Of a DNA stretch of 64,000 nucleotides, positions 16,619 to 26,980 are shown piece after piece. This DNA comes from Desulfoluna spongiiphila. GTDB taxonomy: Bacteria; Desulfobacterota; Desulfobacteria; Desulfobacterales; Desulfolunaceae. The translations under genes were made by a program, and so were the position numbers. How positions within the stretch are numbered: the first letter of the stretch is position 1; each line of letters begins with the position of its first letter. The stretch is taken from assembly GCF_900101345.1 (NCBI RefSeq), contig NZ_FMUX01000009.1, positions 1 to 64,000 of the forward strand, in the 5' to 3' direction. Under the pieces are notes generated by a model. It saw only the letters and a program-made list of their open reading frames with translations. It made no database searches and was not told the origin of the DNA.

Positions 16619-17081
16619 GGATCCTCCGGTGGTGTAAACTTCATGTCGATTTGAGTTGTTATCATTGTTTGGAAATATTCAGAATCTTCCTATGCGTTGA
16701 CCTGATGATTTCTACAGGCCGTCGAAGCTTGATTTCTGGATGAAAATATAACGAGAAATACATGATTTCGTACGTAAGTCAAGATTGTTAAGACGTTTTT
16801 ACGGTGTCAAACGTGGGGCCTCGCCGGGCGGTTTTATACTCACGGGTATGCCACACAGGGCCGTGGGGATGGGTGTGAAGGGTTTTACTGCTTTTTTTGA
16901 ATCGTAAGGCAGGGTGTACGAGGGGGAATGGATGCGCGACCACGGATGACGATGCGTTGATCTGTGGCGGGGCGTATGACCACGAAGGACACCAAAAAAA
17001 GAACGGCTGGGCCTTAACCCGGATATTTTACGGGTCGAGTGCGCCCATATCTTTTCACGTCCTTCGCGGTCGAAGGGTTTA
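16619..17081. other. Intergenic region, nothing recognised
   Basis: 463 bases. The part next to 16619-16800 is AT-rich and probably carries the promoter of the DUF6765-like gene. The remainder up to 17081 is the 3' flank of the outer-membrane protein gene. The short open frames show no family features. Confidence 0.45.
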
Positions 17082-17645
17082 TTAGAATAGTCGCTTGACG
17101 CCCAGGGTCATGGGCATGAAGTCGTTGTCGTCGATGTCACCGCATGTGAGGTAGTAAGAGATCTCCCCGAAGAATAGGACGCTTTCAGACACGTAGGCGT
17201 CCACCCCGGCTCCCGCACGGAACACCGCACCCCAATCCGACTCCGAGTTTTGGATGTCCTGAAAGTCCACACTGGCTGTGAGGTCTGCAACCCCGGCTCC
17301 CACCAGGCAATAGGGTTGAACCTTCCCTTCACTCGGGTACCACTTTGCGTTGGCGGTAATCGCATAGCCGTCCAGCTCGAAGGCCTCGATGCCGGCGACG
17401 CTGCCGTCAAACCCGTCGATGTAGAGATAGTCGATTTCCGCTTCAAGGGAATCGCTTATCCGGTACCCCAGCTTGACATTAAATCCCACGCTCTCGTCGA
17501 AATCGATGCCGTTTGATCCGGTATCGATGTTTTCGTGCAGGTTGGATCCTCCGACGCCTATGGATACTTTTGCCATGGCGCAACAGGGGGAGAGTACACA
17601 GATGACACAAAACGACAACAACAGGTTTTCGAAACACTTTTTCAT
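17082..17645 (-). CDS. Small outer-membrane beta-barrel protein
   Basis: 187 residues from the ATG at 17645, preceded by AAGAAGGT. The signal peptide is MKKCFENLLLSFCVICVLSP followed by CCAMA, with cleavage after AMA. The rest alternates hydrophobic and polar residues as in an 8-stranded barrel (VSIGVGGSNL, VGFNVKLGYRI, LEAEIDYLYI, YAITANAKWYP, VQPYCLVGAGV, WGAVFRAGAGVDAYV, LFFGEISYYLTCG) and ends in the aromatic residue MTLGVKRLF expected for BAM recognition. This fits the OmpA-barrel / OprG-like 'outer membrane protein beta-barrel' family. Ligand and role are unknown. The 5' region is very AT-rich. Confidence 0.82.
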   Translation of the reverse strand: MKKCFENLLLSFCVICVLSPCCAMAKVSIGVGGSNLHENIDTGSNGIDFDESVGFNVKLGYRISDSLEAEIDYLYIDGFDGSVAGIEAFELDGYAITANAKWYPSEGKVQPYCLVGAGVADLTASVDFQDIQNSESDWGAVFRAGAGVDAYVSESVLFFGEISYYLTCGDIDDNDFMPMTLGVKRLF

Positions 17646-18027
17646 GGGTGACCTTCTTTTGGTGGTTGATTGCATGTCAGCGGTCACATGGCAGTGGCCG
17701 GTATGATGTGACTTGCTATTTTTTAAAATTATTTCTTAGTAAATTTTAACTTCATAAAAAAAGAGGTGATAGCAAATATGATAGTGCATAGCAACGTTTC
17801 TTTTGGGGTTGAAGTAATGTTTATTTTAATGCTCAGTTTGTTAAAAGTTTGCCAAAATTCTGCCAAAATTTGGTTAAAATTTAGATTTTTACGATATAAA
17901 TCTTTGATAATTAGGTATTTAAAAACGCGGGTGTAATATTTATCTAAAAAATAGTTAGTATTTCATTGACATGGTAAGTTCTCTTTGAAATACAACGTCA
18001 GTTTTTGACTTGATTTAATTTGTTGTA
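17646..18027. promoter_or_regulatory. AT-rich divergent promoter region
   Basis: Between divergent genes for two outer-membrane proteins. From about 17710 to 18025 the sequence is markedly AT-rich against a GC-rich genome, with several A/T runs and direct repeats such as GCCAAAATT/GCCAAAATT at about 17851-17870. It probably contains both promoters and nucleoid-protein binding sites; no single site can be assigned. Confidence 0.5.
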
Positions 18028-20532
18028 ATGAATTTTTTACGAAGAGGTGGCCGTTTGTCGAATCGGTTTGCGTTGGGTCTTGTCGCTGCGTTGTGTCTCT
18101 GCCTTTTTTGCACCCCGGGAAGTGCCTCGGAGCACCATGCAGGCAGTGACCCGCTGCTTCCAAGGGTGTGGTCCGTTTTTGTGCCGTCGGATGGCGAGCT
18201 GGGAGCCTTGCATGAGTCGTATGCCGGTCGCGTGTTTCTCCATGATGAGGACATTGCCGTTGATAAAAAGGGCGTTCCGCTCTTCGGTGCGGGGACCAGC
18301 GAAGGGGTCGTGTACGCATCGGGGATCTGCGTGGGAGGTGATGAACTTCTTGTTGAAAACAGCGCCGCAGTCACCCTGAGGGCAGCGTATCCCGCCATGG
18401 AAGCAGTGGGCCGTGTGGATTCTGTTTCCAAATCCTTTGGCATGAGTCTTTTAAACGGTGGCATCGCTTTGAATAACGGGTCCATTGACGCCGGGACTAC
18501 CGGCGAGGCGGTCCGTTTGTCGACGGACGGCCGGTATGCTGAGGTGGGGGCCGACCTGGTGGCCCTCTCCTGCGGCATGTGGGCAACCCGGTCGGGGCAG
18601 CTTGCCTTTTCAAGTGCCCCTGCACCGTCGGATTCTGCTGGGACAGACTGCCTGGCCTTGAATCGTGGGAGGATATCGGTCTCATCCGGCCTTGGGGGGC
18701 ATGCTGCCGGCCTGGATGCCACATACAGGACCCGATCCCTGGCCTACGGGATGTATTGTGATGTGGACAGCGTCGGCGTGAACACCGGCCAGATTTCCGC
18801 CACAGCAACCGGCGGCATGCGGCTTGCGACCAACACCTCACCCATGGGGGCGGATGTCAGCGCCTGCGGGGTGCATGGCAAGTCCGGCTCGGTGGTGATC
18901 AATACAGGGGGCATCGCCGCCACGGCGCATGGGGATCGCCTTGAAGATCCCGGGACCGCAGGGACCCCATCTGCTGCGGGCACAGTCCGAGCTCAGGCCA
19001 TGGGTCTTTGGGGCGGCACAGGGGCGGCAGTGGTCAACATGGGGGAGGTGGTGGTGACAGCCGACGGTGGCGATGCGGGCGACAGCCCTCTGGGCGGTGC
19101 GTACGGGTTGGTGGGCAGCACCGGAAGCCGACTCGTCAATACCGGCACAATTTCCGTTTCGGCCCGTTCCCGAGGTACGGCCAACGCCTATGGCATTGTC
19201 TCCACAGGGGATGCGGAGCTCTACTCCACGGGAACCATTGATGTCCTTGCATGGTCCGAAGCGGGGGATGCCAATGCCTATGCTGTGTATGCCGCTGACG
19301 GCCGGTTGGCCGTCAAGGGTTACGGGGTTCACCTGGCTCACGACTCCCATGTCCTTCAAGGGGTCTGGGGCCACTCTGCCACCGGTTTCTTTGATCTTAC
19401 AGATGCCACCCTCTATGTAAGCATTGATGAGGATACCCCCTTTGAGACGCCCTACCGCATCGATGGGGCCGTTGCCGGCGAAACGCACAGATTTGCCCGC
19501 CTGGACGGGGCGTTCCCTGAGGATATCGCCCTGGTCAGCGTCAACAACAACGAAGCTGTGCTGCTTCGCTACGCCCCCGCGTTCAACCCCGCCATGAAAG
19601 CCCTGCAGCAGACAACACGCGTAATGACCCAATGCATCACCATGGCGGATGAGGCTTTGATGAACGCTGCGTTGAAGCAGGCTTCCAGGAACATGGCCGA
19701 AGGCGGGCCCGGAGAGGGCCGTGGCACCGAAGGACGCACCTTGTTTTTGACGCCCTTTGCCATTCGGGCTGATGAGGACGTGTATGAGGCCGAGGACCGC
19801 GGGGTCTGCGGGGGTGGGACACGCGCCTGGGGTCGGGACACCCTGGCTGGTGTGCATTTTGTCCTCGGGCGCGGGCAACAGGATTTTGATCCTGCACGGT
19901 TTCAGGACAGGGAAACCCGCATGACCCATGCCGCCATCGGGGTGCAGGGTTTCCACCGGTTCACCTCCAGGGCTTCCCTTCGCCTTTCTTCCACCTTTTT
20001 TTATTCCACCCACGATTTTGAAGACAAGGATCCCCGGAACCTGGAAGAGGCCGATTACAAAAACCAGGGCCTCATCACCCGGCTGGCGGGGAGTTACGCC
20101 TTTTATCCAATTGCAAATTCAGTTCTTTCCCCTGAAATCGCCCTGCGGCATGAGTGGGTGCACCAGGATACCTTTACCACCGACCACATGGGCTGGATGG
20201 GCACACGTTACGGGGGGCTCCATGAGCATGAACTCCATGGGGAGGCAGCCCTCGATTGGAGAGGCCGCTTTAAAAAGGGGGACACCGACATTCACCCCCG
20301 GCTCCGTCTTTTCGCCGAGCAGGTCTTAACCGGCGGCACCATGACCGGAAGCATGGCCCTTGCAGACCACCGGGCAACCCTTGCCGACCGGCAGAACGAT
20401 CCCTGCTTCGGTGCTCAATTGAGCGCTGGGATCACAAAGGGCGAGACCTCCCTTGCTCTGGGCTACACCGGCCGAATCGAGGAGGAGGTTACTCAGCAGA
20501 GCGGATGGGTGAGCGTTCAGGTGAATTTTTGA
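18028..20532 (+). CDS. Autotransporter (type Va) with short beta-helix passenger
   Basis: 834 residues. Signal peptide RFALGLVAALCLCLFCTPGSAS (residues about 13-34). The passenger (about 35-520) shows spaced beta-helix turns of the NTGxIxxxA kind: LNNGSIDAG, LNRGRISVS, VNTGQISATA, INTGGIAATA, VNTGTISVSA. A linker helix region (about 525-570) leads to a C-terminal autotransporter beta-domain (TLFLTPFAIRADEDVYE onward), which ends WVSVQVNF with the terminal phenylalanine needed for outer-membrane insertion. The passenger would be displayed on or released from the cell surface; no protease or adhesin catalytic motif is visible. The start lacks a strong ribosome-binding site, so it is uncertain by a few codons. 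Confidence 0.88.
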   Translation: MNFLRRGGRLSNRFALGLVAALCLCLFCTPGSASEHHAGSDPLLPRVWSVFVPSDGELGALHESYAGRVFLHDEDIAVDKKGVPLFGAGTSEGVVYASGICVGGDELLVENSAAVTLRAAYPAMEAVGRVDSVSKSFGMSLLNGGIALNNGSIDAGTTGEAVRLSTDGRYAEVGADLVALSCGMWATRSGQLAFSSAPAPSDSAGTDCLALNRGRISVSSGLGGHAAGLDATYRTRSLAYGMYCDVDSVGVNTGQISATATGGMRLATNTSPMGADVSACGVHGKSGSVVINTGGIAATAHGDRLEDPGTAGTPSAAGTVRAQAMGLWGGTGAAVVNMGEVVVTADGGDAGDSPLGGAYGLVGSTGSRLVNTGTISVSARSRGTANAYGIVSTGDAELYSTGTIDVLAWSEAGDANAYAVYAADGRLAVKGYGVHLAHDSHVLQGVWGHSATGFFDLTDATLYVSIDEDTPFETPYRIDGAVAGETHRFARLDGAFPEDIALVSVNNNEAVLLRYAPAFNPAMKALQQTTRVMTQCITMADEALMNAALKQASRNMAEGGPGEGRGTEGRTLFLTPFAIRADEDVYEAEDRGVCGGGTRAWGRDTLAGVHFVLGRGQQDFDPARFQDRETRMTHAAIGVQGFHRFTSRASLRLSSTFFYSTHDFEDKDPRNLEEADYKNQGLITRLAGSYAFYPIANSVLSPEIALRHEWVHQDTFTTDHMGWMGTRYGGLHEHELHGEAALDWRGRFKKGDTDIHPRLRLFAEQVLTGGTMTGSMALADHRATLADRQNDPCFGAQLSAGITKGETSLALGYTGRIEEEVTQQSGWVSVQVNF

Positions 20533-20541
20533 GGGAAGAAT

Positions 20542-20595
20542 GCCTCCGGCGGCCCTGCCGGGGGCCAACCTTTTGAAGCGTTTGACAAATAAGTC
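20542..20595 (+). repeat. Left-half copy of dispersed repeat
   Basis: GCCTCCGGCGGCCCTGCCGGGGGCC followed by the AACCTTTTGAAGCGTTTGACAAAT block, ten bases after the autotransporter stop. The right half with the two hairpins is missing. Confidence 0.75.
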
Positions 20596-20750
20596 TTGGT
20601 TGCTTGTTTAGTAAATCTGGGTGGTTAATTATCGGCCCGAGGGTCCACATGCGCTCTTGTTTGTGCTCAACCGAACAATTTGCGTCAGTGGGCTGCGATG
20701 CAGCAGAAGGCGATCAACCCAGGCTGTATTCTATGAGATATGAAGGGGTA

Positions 20751-22523
20751 ATGGTGAAGGAAATGAAGGTGAATAGCAGGGCTAAGTATCGTTGGTATTG
20801 GCTGCCGGTGCTTTTGGTGTTGGTTTTGGGCATGGTCGGGTGTGGCGGGGGAAGTTCATCTGGGGATGGCAGGGGCATACCAAGTGGTGATGAGGCGCGG
20901 GATAAACCCTCTGTTCTTTTGCAGCCCAAGCGGGTGACGGCAACTTCGGGTGAGTCGTCTGTTGTGCTCAGCTGGGAGGCTGTCAATGAAGCAACCCATT
21001 ATACGGTTTATTGGTCTTTAAGCCCTGAACCGGATCCGAAAAGCGAATTGATCGAAGTAACGGATATCAAGAATACTTCTTGGGCCCATAACAGACCTGT
21101 GCGTGGAAAAAAAATCTATTATGTGGTTGTGGCGGAAGACGGTACCCGATCCAGTGAGCCTTCAGGAGTTGTTTTTGCAAAGATGGAACTGTTGGAAACT
21201 CCGAGAAACGTCGAGGTAATAAAAGGTGAGGGCGAACTCACCATCACCTGGGATTCTGTTCCGGGCGCCCAGAGCTATATCCTTGCTTGGCGTGATGAGA
21301 ACAGTTTGAATTGGGACAACACGGTGTCGATTGGTGGAGAAAATACTCAGTGGATTTATGAAGGTGCGATCCGTAACATGGAATATTCTTTTCGAATTAG
21401 TGCAGTTGATGGTGAAGATACAAGCTGTATGAGTGATATGGTTTCTGAACATTGTGACAAGGGAATGCTTCCAACGCCGCAGGGGCTGCGCGCAGTTCAG
21501 AATATTGCCCCAGACGATGATGGCGTGACGCTTTATTGGAATACAGTGGTCGATGCGGATAGCTATACGATTTACTGGTCTGAATCCCGGACTGTCGATG
21601 CTATACTTAGTGGTGATAAGTGCTCGAATATCATGGGGGAATCGTATGCGGTTGAGGGCCTCGAAAAAGGAAAAACCTATTACTTTGTGTTGGTGGCTTT
21701 GGATGGGGATTGGTGTAGCGACAGCTGTGCTCCGGTATCCTCTTTCCTGCTGGATGGGCCAATAGATAATATGTCTGCTCCTGTTGGACGTGGTGACGTT
21801 GATTTCGCTAAATTGCCTGCAGGTTCGTTTTGGATGGGGTCGCCTGACTCCGGACCTGGTCTTATAGACAATGAGGATCTCCATCGCGTAACGTTTACCC
21901 ACGATTTTTACATGATGACGACAGAGGTGACCCAGCAGCAATGGAAAGATGTAATGGGAACGAACCCCTCGAATTTTACATCAGAACATAGACCTTTTCC
22001 GGGGATGCCATTTTTTGTAGATTGTTTCGATTCGCCCGTTGAATCGGTTTCTTGGCCTGCGGTGCAAGAATTTATCGACAAGCTGAACGAAGATGAGAGC
22101 CAAGCATTAAGATATAGGCTTCCTACCGAGGCGGAATGGGAATATGCTGCTCGTGCAGGCACAAGCACCCCCTATGCCATAGGAGATGGGTATGAGATTA
22201 CCGAGAGTCAGGCCCGTTTCAATTTTGATTCATTCATGGGGAATGGGACCGTTGTCGTAGGAAGTTTCAATACTCCTAATGCGTGGGGGCTCCACGATAT
22301 GCACGGAAATGTCGCAGAGTGGGTTGCGGACGCTTGGCAGGATCATCTAGGAGCAGCTCCGAAAAGATTCCCAGATGATGGGATTGTTACAGGCGGGAGT
22401 GTGCATTGTGTTCGGGGGGGCAATTGGTCTCAAGGAAAAACATACTGTCGCTCTGCCCGTCGTGTTGGAAGTTCCGGCGGCAATAAGCTTACCGGCTTTC
22501 GGCTCGCTGCGGACCTGCGTTAA
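20751..22523 (+). CDS. Lipoprotein with Fn3-like repeats and a formylglycine-enzyme (SUMF1) domain
   Basis: 590 residues from the ATG at 20751 (20733 and 20763 are possible). A lipoprotein signal ends VLVLGMVGCGGG with the lipobox cysteine after GMVG. Three fibronectin type III-like domains follow, each with a W/Y pattern: VVLSWEAVNEATHYTVYW, LTITWDSVPGAQSYILAW and VTLYWNTVVDADSYTIYW. From about residue 345 to the end lies an FGE-sulfatase domain: PAGSFWMGSPDSGPG, TEVTQQQWKDVMGTNPSNF, YRLPTEAEWEYAARAGTSTP, WGLHDMHGNVAEWV and TGFRLAADLR. It is probably anchored to the outer membrane. Composition is clearly AT-richer than its neighbours, suggesting later acquisition. Whether it modifies sulfatases or only binds ligands is open. 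Confidence 0.85.
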   Translation: MVKEMKVNSRAKYRWYWLPVLLVLVLGMVGCGGGSSSGDGRGIPSGDEARDKPSVLLQPKRVTATSGESSVVLSWEAVNEATHYTVYWSLSPEPDPKSELIEVTDIKNTSWAHNRPVRGKKIYYVVVAEDGTRSSEPSGVVFAKMELLETPRNVEVIKGEGELTITWDSVPGAQSYILAWRDENSLNWDNTVSIGGENTQWIYEGAIRNMEYSFRISAVDGEDTSCMSDMVSEHCDKGMLPTPQGLRAVQNIAPDDDGVTLYWNTVVDADSYTIYWSESRTVDAILSGDKCSNIMGESYAVEGLEKGKTYYFVLVALDGDWCSDSCAPVSSFLLDGPIDNMSAPVGRGDVDFAKLPAGSFWMGSPDSGPGLIDNEDLHRVTFTHDFYMMTTEVTQQQWKDVMGTNPSNFTSEHRPFPGMPFFVDCFDSPVESVSWPAVQEFIDKLNEDESQALRYRLPTEAEWEYAARAGTSTPYAIGDGYEITESQARFNFDSFMGNGTVVVGSFNTPNAWGLHDMHGNVAEWVADAWQDHLGAAPKRFPDDGIVTGGSVHCVRGGNWSQGKTYCRSARRVGSSGGNKLTGFRLAADLR

Positions 22524-22616
22524 TAAGCCCCGCGGAAAGTGCCCCTCCATATCATATCGGTACAAGCCGCCGAGCCTTAGAGGGCTTGAGGAGATGCCTG
22601 CGTCGTTCATGCCCTT

Positions 22617-22651
22617 GCGCTTTCGAGGTGGCTCACCTCGCCGCCGGAGGC
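22617..22651 (+). repeat. Right-half copy of dispersed repeat
   Basis: TTTCGAGGTGGCTCACCTCG followed by CCGCCGGAGGC and a T-run, 29 bases before the stop (22680) of the minus-strand deacylase gene. Confidence 0.75.
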
Positions 22652-22679
22652 ATTTTTGAGTCTTTCCCGTTTTATCCTT

Positions 22680-23834
22680 TTATTCCGTAGCGCCGGCCGT
22701 TTTTTTCTGGTTTTGTTCTTTCAGTTCTTCCGGGGTGTGCCGGATGCCGACCCGGAAGATGGCAAAGCCCGGGCTGACAAACTGGTTCTGGGCGCGTCCC
22801 AGGATGGTGCCGTTGAGGGGGGACAGGGTCTGGTGCACGTCGTTGGTGACCGGGTCGATGATTTCGGCCAGCAGGTCTCCTTTTTTAACGGATGCGCCGA
22901 GTTTGACTTTGTTCATGAGGATGCCACCTGCTTCGGCACGGACCCACTCGCTGCCGTAAAAGACGGGCTGGGGGGTGGGCAGGAGTTTTAATTTTTCCAC
23001 CATGCCCACGTTTTTTAAAAAGGTGCGTATGCTTTTGACGCCGGTGGTCACCTTGTCGGGCTCCAGGCTCAAGGGGCCGCCGATTTCCATGACCACTGCG
23101 GGGATGCCCGAAGCGGTTGCGGCACTGCGGAGGCTCCCCTCCGGGGCTGTGTTTTGAAGGGCTGTCAATTCACCAAAACTTTTGGCTATGTCGGCCACCT
23201 GGTCCACGGAGAGGTCGGCACGGAGCTGGGGCAGGTTTTCCCGGAAGAAGGAGCCGGTGTGGATGTCGATGAGCATGTCGCACGGGTTGATGATGTCCGT
23301 AAACAGGGCGTGGGCCACACGGCTGGGGTAGGAGCCCTTGGGGTTGCCGGGAAAATAGCGGTTGAGGTCCCTCCGGTCGCCGATGTAGCGGTCTCGCCGC
23401 CAGAACCCTTCCAGGTTGACGATGGGGACCCCCACCACCACCCCTTTGAGTTTTTTCGGGTCAATGTCGTGGACCACCTGGCGGATTATTTCGATGCCGT
23501 TGAGTTCGTCGCCATGGATGGCGGCGGTCAGGGCCAGGACAGGCCCCGGTTTTGTTCCGTTGATGACAATGACGGGCGTTCCCACCGTTACGCCGCCCGG
23601 AGCCTGAACCGAGAACCACTTGAGGGTCTTCATGGTGCCGGGCATGACGGTTTCCCCGATGAGTTTGAAGGGCTTTGCCGTTTGGGATTCAAAGGTCTCT
23701 TTGATCTGTTTGGTGTCATGGGCCGCAGGGGGTGCGGCGGGCGGTTCGGCCTCACCTTTGTCTGTGATGGTTTCCGTGGCCATGGCCGGGCATGTGAGAA
23801 GCAGAACCAGAAAAATCAGCCAGTGGGTTTTCAT
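22680..23834 (-). CDS. Exported succinylglutamate desuccinylase/aspartoacylase-family protein
   Basis: 384 residues; the ATG at 23834 follows GAAGGAGG. Signal peptide MKTHWLIFLVLLLTCPAMA, so it acts in the periplasm. The zinc site of the AstE/AspA (M14-like) family is visible: TAAIHGDELNGIEII (His and Glu of HxxE) and MLIDIHTGSF (third ligand His). RDRYIGDRRDLNRYFPGNPKG is the conserved substrate-binding stretch. The C-terminal region (PVFYGSEWVRAEAGGI, VKKGDLLAEIIDPV) is the beta-sandwich typical of this subfamily. It would hydrolyse an N-acyl amino acid or similar amide; the substrate is unknown. It is monocistronic, with the chemoreceptor gene upstream on the left-facing strand. Confidence 0.88.
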   Translation of the reverse strand: MKTHWLIFLVLLLTCPAMATETITDKGEAEPPAAPPAAHDTKQIKETFESQTAKPFKLIGETVMPGTMKTLKWFSVQAPGGVTVGTPVIVINGTKPGPVLALTAAIHGDELNGIEIIRQVVHDIDPKKLKGVVVGVPIVNLEGFWRRDRYIGDRRDLNRYFPGNPKGSYPSRVAHALFTDIINPCDMLIDIHTGSFFRENLPQLRADLSVDQVADIAKSFGELTALQNTAPEGSLRSAATASGIPAVVMEIGGPLSLEPDKVTTGVKSIRTFLKNVGMVEKLKLLPTPQPVFYGSEWVRAEAGGILMNKVKLGASVKKGDLLAEIIDPVTNDVHQTLSPLNGTILGRAQNQFVSPGFAIFRVGIRHTPEELKEQNQKKTAGATE

Positions 23835-24073
23835 AATCCTCCTTCAGCCCTCAAGGCATGGTTTCATGGATGATGGCGGTGGTGGGGCTGTGTGGGCCGA
23901 CCACGTCCATGGGGAGCATGGGGGAGAGCATGGGCACTGTGTGGCATTTTGGTGATGGATGGGCCGCTGTGTTGTGCAGGTGGGACTGGTTTGACAGCTT
24001 GTCTTTTGTACCGTGTTTGGGTTGGAAGTGTCTATTCTTTTTCGGTATTTTGTGATGGTTGGCAGCTGAGGTC

Positions 24074-24117
24074 AAAGGGGAGGCAGGGCCCGGCCCTATC
24101 CTCCCCTCTATCTTTTA
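24074..24117 (-). terminator. Probable terminator of the chemoreceptor gene
   Basis: The stem GGGGAGG ... CCTCCCC encloses GGGCCCGGCCC, followed on the minus strand by TTTGACC, just after the stop at 24126. The U-tract is short, so confidence is moderate. Confidence 0.6.
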
Positions 24118-24125
24118 CCTGGTCA

Positions 24126-26126
24126 TCAGAATCGGACGACGTCCACCATCTGCTTGAGCTGTTCGGACAGGTTTTTCAGCTTTTCAACGTTGTCGCTGAC
24201 CTGGGCGCTGTTGGTTGACATGACGCCTGCTGCCTGGTCCACCTGGTTGATATCATGGGTGATCTCCCCTGCGACAACGGCGCTCTGGGCGATGCTTTCG
24301 GTGATGTCCTGATTTCCCCTGGAAGCCTGGGCAATGTTGTCGGCGATCTCCTTGCTTGTGACGGATTGCTCCTCAATGGCCGAGGCAATGGTGGTGACCA
24401 GTTCATTTAACTGGGTGATGACGTCTGAAATGCCCTGGATTTCCACAATGGCGTCCTGGGTTGCGCCCTGTATTCCGTCGATGCGGGTCTTGATCTCCAG
24501 GGTTGCTTCGGAGGTCTGGACAGCCAGTTCTTTGATTTCGCTTGCCACCACGGAAAACCCTTTTCCCGCTTCCCCGGCCCGTGCGGCTTCGATGGTCGCG
24601 TTCAGGGCAAGGAGGTTGGTCTGCTCGGAGATCTCCTTGATGGCTTCGGTGACCTGACCGATCTCATGTGCCGATTTTCCCAGGGTGTCTACCTTGGTGG
24701 ACGCCTTGCGGGACAGGACCACCGCTTCATCGTTGATCCCGCGGGCTGTGGCGGTGTTGATGCCAATCTCGTTGATGGTCGCGGTCATCTCTTCCAGTGC
24801 GGCAGCCACCATGTTGATGTTGGTGGCCGACTGCTCCGTGGCCGCCGACACCGAGTTCATGTTGGTGCTCATCTCTTCTGCGGCTGCAGCCACTGTGTTC
24901 GATTTGCCTGAGGTCTCAGCTGATCCGGACACCATCTGAGTCGACACGGTGTCGAGTTCAGCGGTGGAGGCGGTGAGGGTGTTTACCCCGGAATGGATGT
25001 TGGTGAAGGTCTCCCGGAGTTTGATCGCCATGGTCTCCATGTCCTTGTAGACACCGTGGAGCGCGTTGTTCCTGTCGTATGTAAAGGAGATCAGGAAGTT
25101 GCCGCCGGCAATGTTGCGGGCCACCTCCGCCATTTCAGCCGGGTCGCAGCCCAGTTGCCTTAAGACGCTGCGGGTAAGGAAGATGACAATGAGGGCACCT
25201 GTAAGCAGGGCGCCCAGGCTGATGCAGATAATCAGGACGATACCCCGGTGGTTGGAGGCCTTCAGGCGGGGGCCGATTTCATCCTGAACCCCCTTGATGT
25301 CGAGCTTGATCTCATCGATGAGGCGAGCCACCTCGGGGCCGATGCGGTCCAGGGTGTCGGTGATGATTTGGTTTCGGGTATCGCGAAGGGAGAGGGCCTG
25401 GTCGAATCCTTGGAGGTAACGGTCTTTTTCCGCCTTGATTTTGGAGAGCGGGGCCGCATAGTTGCTGCCCTCTTCAGCGAGGTGATTCAGGGCTTTTTGC
25501 ATCAGCTCGAACTCGGAGATCACCCGGTCGGCATCGGCACGGTCACTGCTGACGAAAAAGCCCGTTCTGTACACTCGGCCGATGAGCATATGTTCCATGG
25601 CAACCCCTGCTTCATAGGCCGCATCCGTATTGTTGTCTCGCCTGGCCGATTCGAGGATGCCCGCCAGCAGTGTTTCCATACCGGTGCCCGTGGGGTTCAG
25701 GACGTCGTTGATGAGATCTGTTTCCTGTTTTTGAAGGTCCACCACCCTGGTAAAGGCTTCGTTGTAACGGACAACAGAGGCTTCGATGTCCCTCATTTTT
25801 GCGGCATGCTCAGGGTGGTTGATTTCGCCGGATGCCCGCCCCAGGAGTGCCGCCATCTTATCGTAGTACCCTGAAAATTCTTCCCGGTTGGTTTCATTTC
25901 CGGAGATGAGGAACTCTTTGACGTTCATGCGCGTCATGAGCATATTGGCCTGGATACGGCCGGACAGGTTGGCGTTGCGGGCCATTTCCCGGTAGCTTTC
26001 AAATCCCTTGGATGCGCCGTTTAACTTGACGATGCCCAGCAGCGTGGTGGCCGCCAGCAGGGCCAGGACCATGGTAAATCCCAGGATGAGTTTGGCTTGA
26101 AGGGTCATTTTTTTCAGGGTGTTCAT
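24126..26126 (-). CDS. Methyl-accepting chemotaxis protein
   Basis: 666 residues. TM1 ([20 protein letters not shown], about 13-32), a periplasmic helical sensor of about 260 residues (probably the HBM/4HB class), TM2 ([20 protein letters not shown], about 294-315), a HAMP-like region, and the long cytoplasmic signalling coil with the invariant hairpin [20 protein letters not shown]. The C-terminus ([14 protein letters not shown]) has no CheR-tethering pentapeptide. It senses a periplasmic ligand and controls CheA; helical bimodular sensors often bind organic acids, but the ligand cannot be inferred here. No che genes are adjacent. The start is preceded by GGAGAAACACACCCG. Confidence 0.94.
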   Translation of the reverse strand: MNTLKKMTLQAKLILGFTMVLALLAATTLLGIVKLNGASKGFESYREMARNANLSGRIQANMLMTRMNVKEFLISGNETNREEFSGYYDKMAALLGRASGEINHPEHAAKMRDIEASVVRYNEAFTRVVDLQKQETDLINDVLNPTGTGMETLLAGILESARRDNNTDAAYEAGVAMEHMLIGRVYRTGFFVSSDRADADRVISEFELMQKALNHLAEEGSNYAAPLSKIKAEKDRYLQGFDQALSLRDTRNQIITDTLDRIGPEVARLIDEIKLDIKGVQDEIGPRLKASNHRGIVLIICISLGALLTGALIVIFLTRSVLRQLGCDPAEMAEVARNIAGGNFLISFTYDRNNALHGVYKDMETMAIKLRETFTNIHSGVNTLTASTAELDTVSTQMVSGSAETSGKSNTVAAAAEEMSTNMNSVSAATEQSATNINMVAAALEEMTATINEIGINTATARGINDEAVVLSRKASTKVDTLGKSAHEIGQVTEAIKEISEQTNLLALNATIEAARAGEAGKGFSVVASEIKELAVQTSEATLEIKTRIDGIQGATQDAIVEIQGISDVITQLNELVTTIASAIEEQSVTSKEIADNIAQASRGNQDITESIAQSAVVAGEITHDINQVDQAAGVMSTNSAQVSDNVEKLKNLSEQLKQMVDVVRF

Positions 26127-26900
26127 CGGGTGTGTTTCTCCTAATCAAAAGGTGTTCTATGGATAAAGAATTATCCGTAACTCAAGCCCCATGGCGTGCA
26201 CCCGCACGAGTCCGCAGATCAAGGTGCCCGTCAGCACTCAAGTCAGCGACGGGTTGGGTAAAACATGTATTTGGGTCTGGAAAATAGTTAGGGGTGGAAA
26301 AACCGAAACACGCTCATATGAGGTGAGGCCTTTGCCCGACGGGAACTGTCGGGATTCGGTCTGGTGTGTTTTTTGTCTCCCCGGGTTGGGTAGTGAGGCG
26401 TTATGAACCGTAACGATTCAAACGGAAGGCCTTTGGTTGTATGGCAAGTCGTGCAGGTTGCCATTTACCGTTTTATAAGTGTCTTTCCAGCCTTCCCGGC
26501 CTGAAGCAGATGTGTCCTTTCCTGGATTATAAACAATATTTCATACAATTTCTTATAAAAATCAGGAGAGCTATTACCTCAACCGATATGGATAGTCAAA
26601 CAGAAAAAAGAGGGAAAGAAGGAATTCGTTTCGGCTGGTATTGCTGTGTTTTAGAAGTAACCTTGTCAAGGGCGCTGGCCGTGCTTTCCTTTGCGTGTTA
26701 ACTCGGGGGGATAGGGCGTGTTGCGGTGTATTGGTGAACCCTCTGGCTGTCTTGTGTATGATGTCAAAGAGATAGAAGGCGCGTGCATTTGTCATTGTGA
26801 ACGTTTTGGTCAGAGGCGGTGTCAGGGCGTGATGAGCCGACGGTGACGGTTTGCTGAACTGGCATACATGATTTGCTTTCCTTTGTACTTCACAATTTCT
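26127..26900. other. Intergenic region between chemoreceptor and btuB leader
   Basis: About 770 bases. No coding region is supported; frames here lack ribosome-binding sites and domain features. It should contain the chemoreceptor promoter close to 26150-26250, but no clear sigma-28 or sigma-70 match was found. Confidence 0.45.
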
Positions 26901-26929
26901 TTGACATCTCTCCGGTGGTGAGTTACTTT
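26901..26929 (+). promoter_or_regulatory. Sigma-70-type promoter of the B12 leader
   Basis: Perfect -35 TTGACA at 26901-26906, 17-base spacer, -10 TACTTT at 26924-26929. It lies about 50 bases before the riboswitch, so transcription would start near 26936. Confidence 0.65.
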
Positions 26930-26980
26930 TTTTTCCATTCGAAGAAATGGCAAACAGTCATTTCATACATAAAGATATTC

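Noticed and set aside
17706..18027. AT-rich stretch considered as a replication origin
   Set aside because: No DnaA-box cluster, dnaA/dnaN or parAB genes nearby; divergent outer-membrane genes explain a promoter region.
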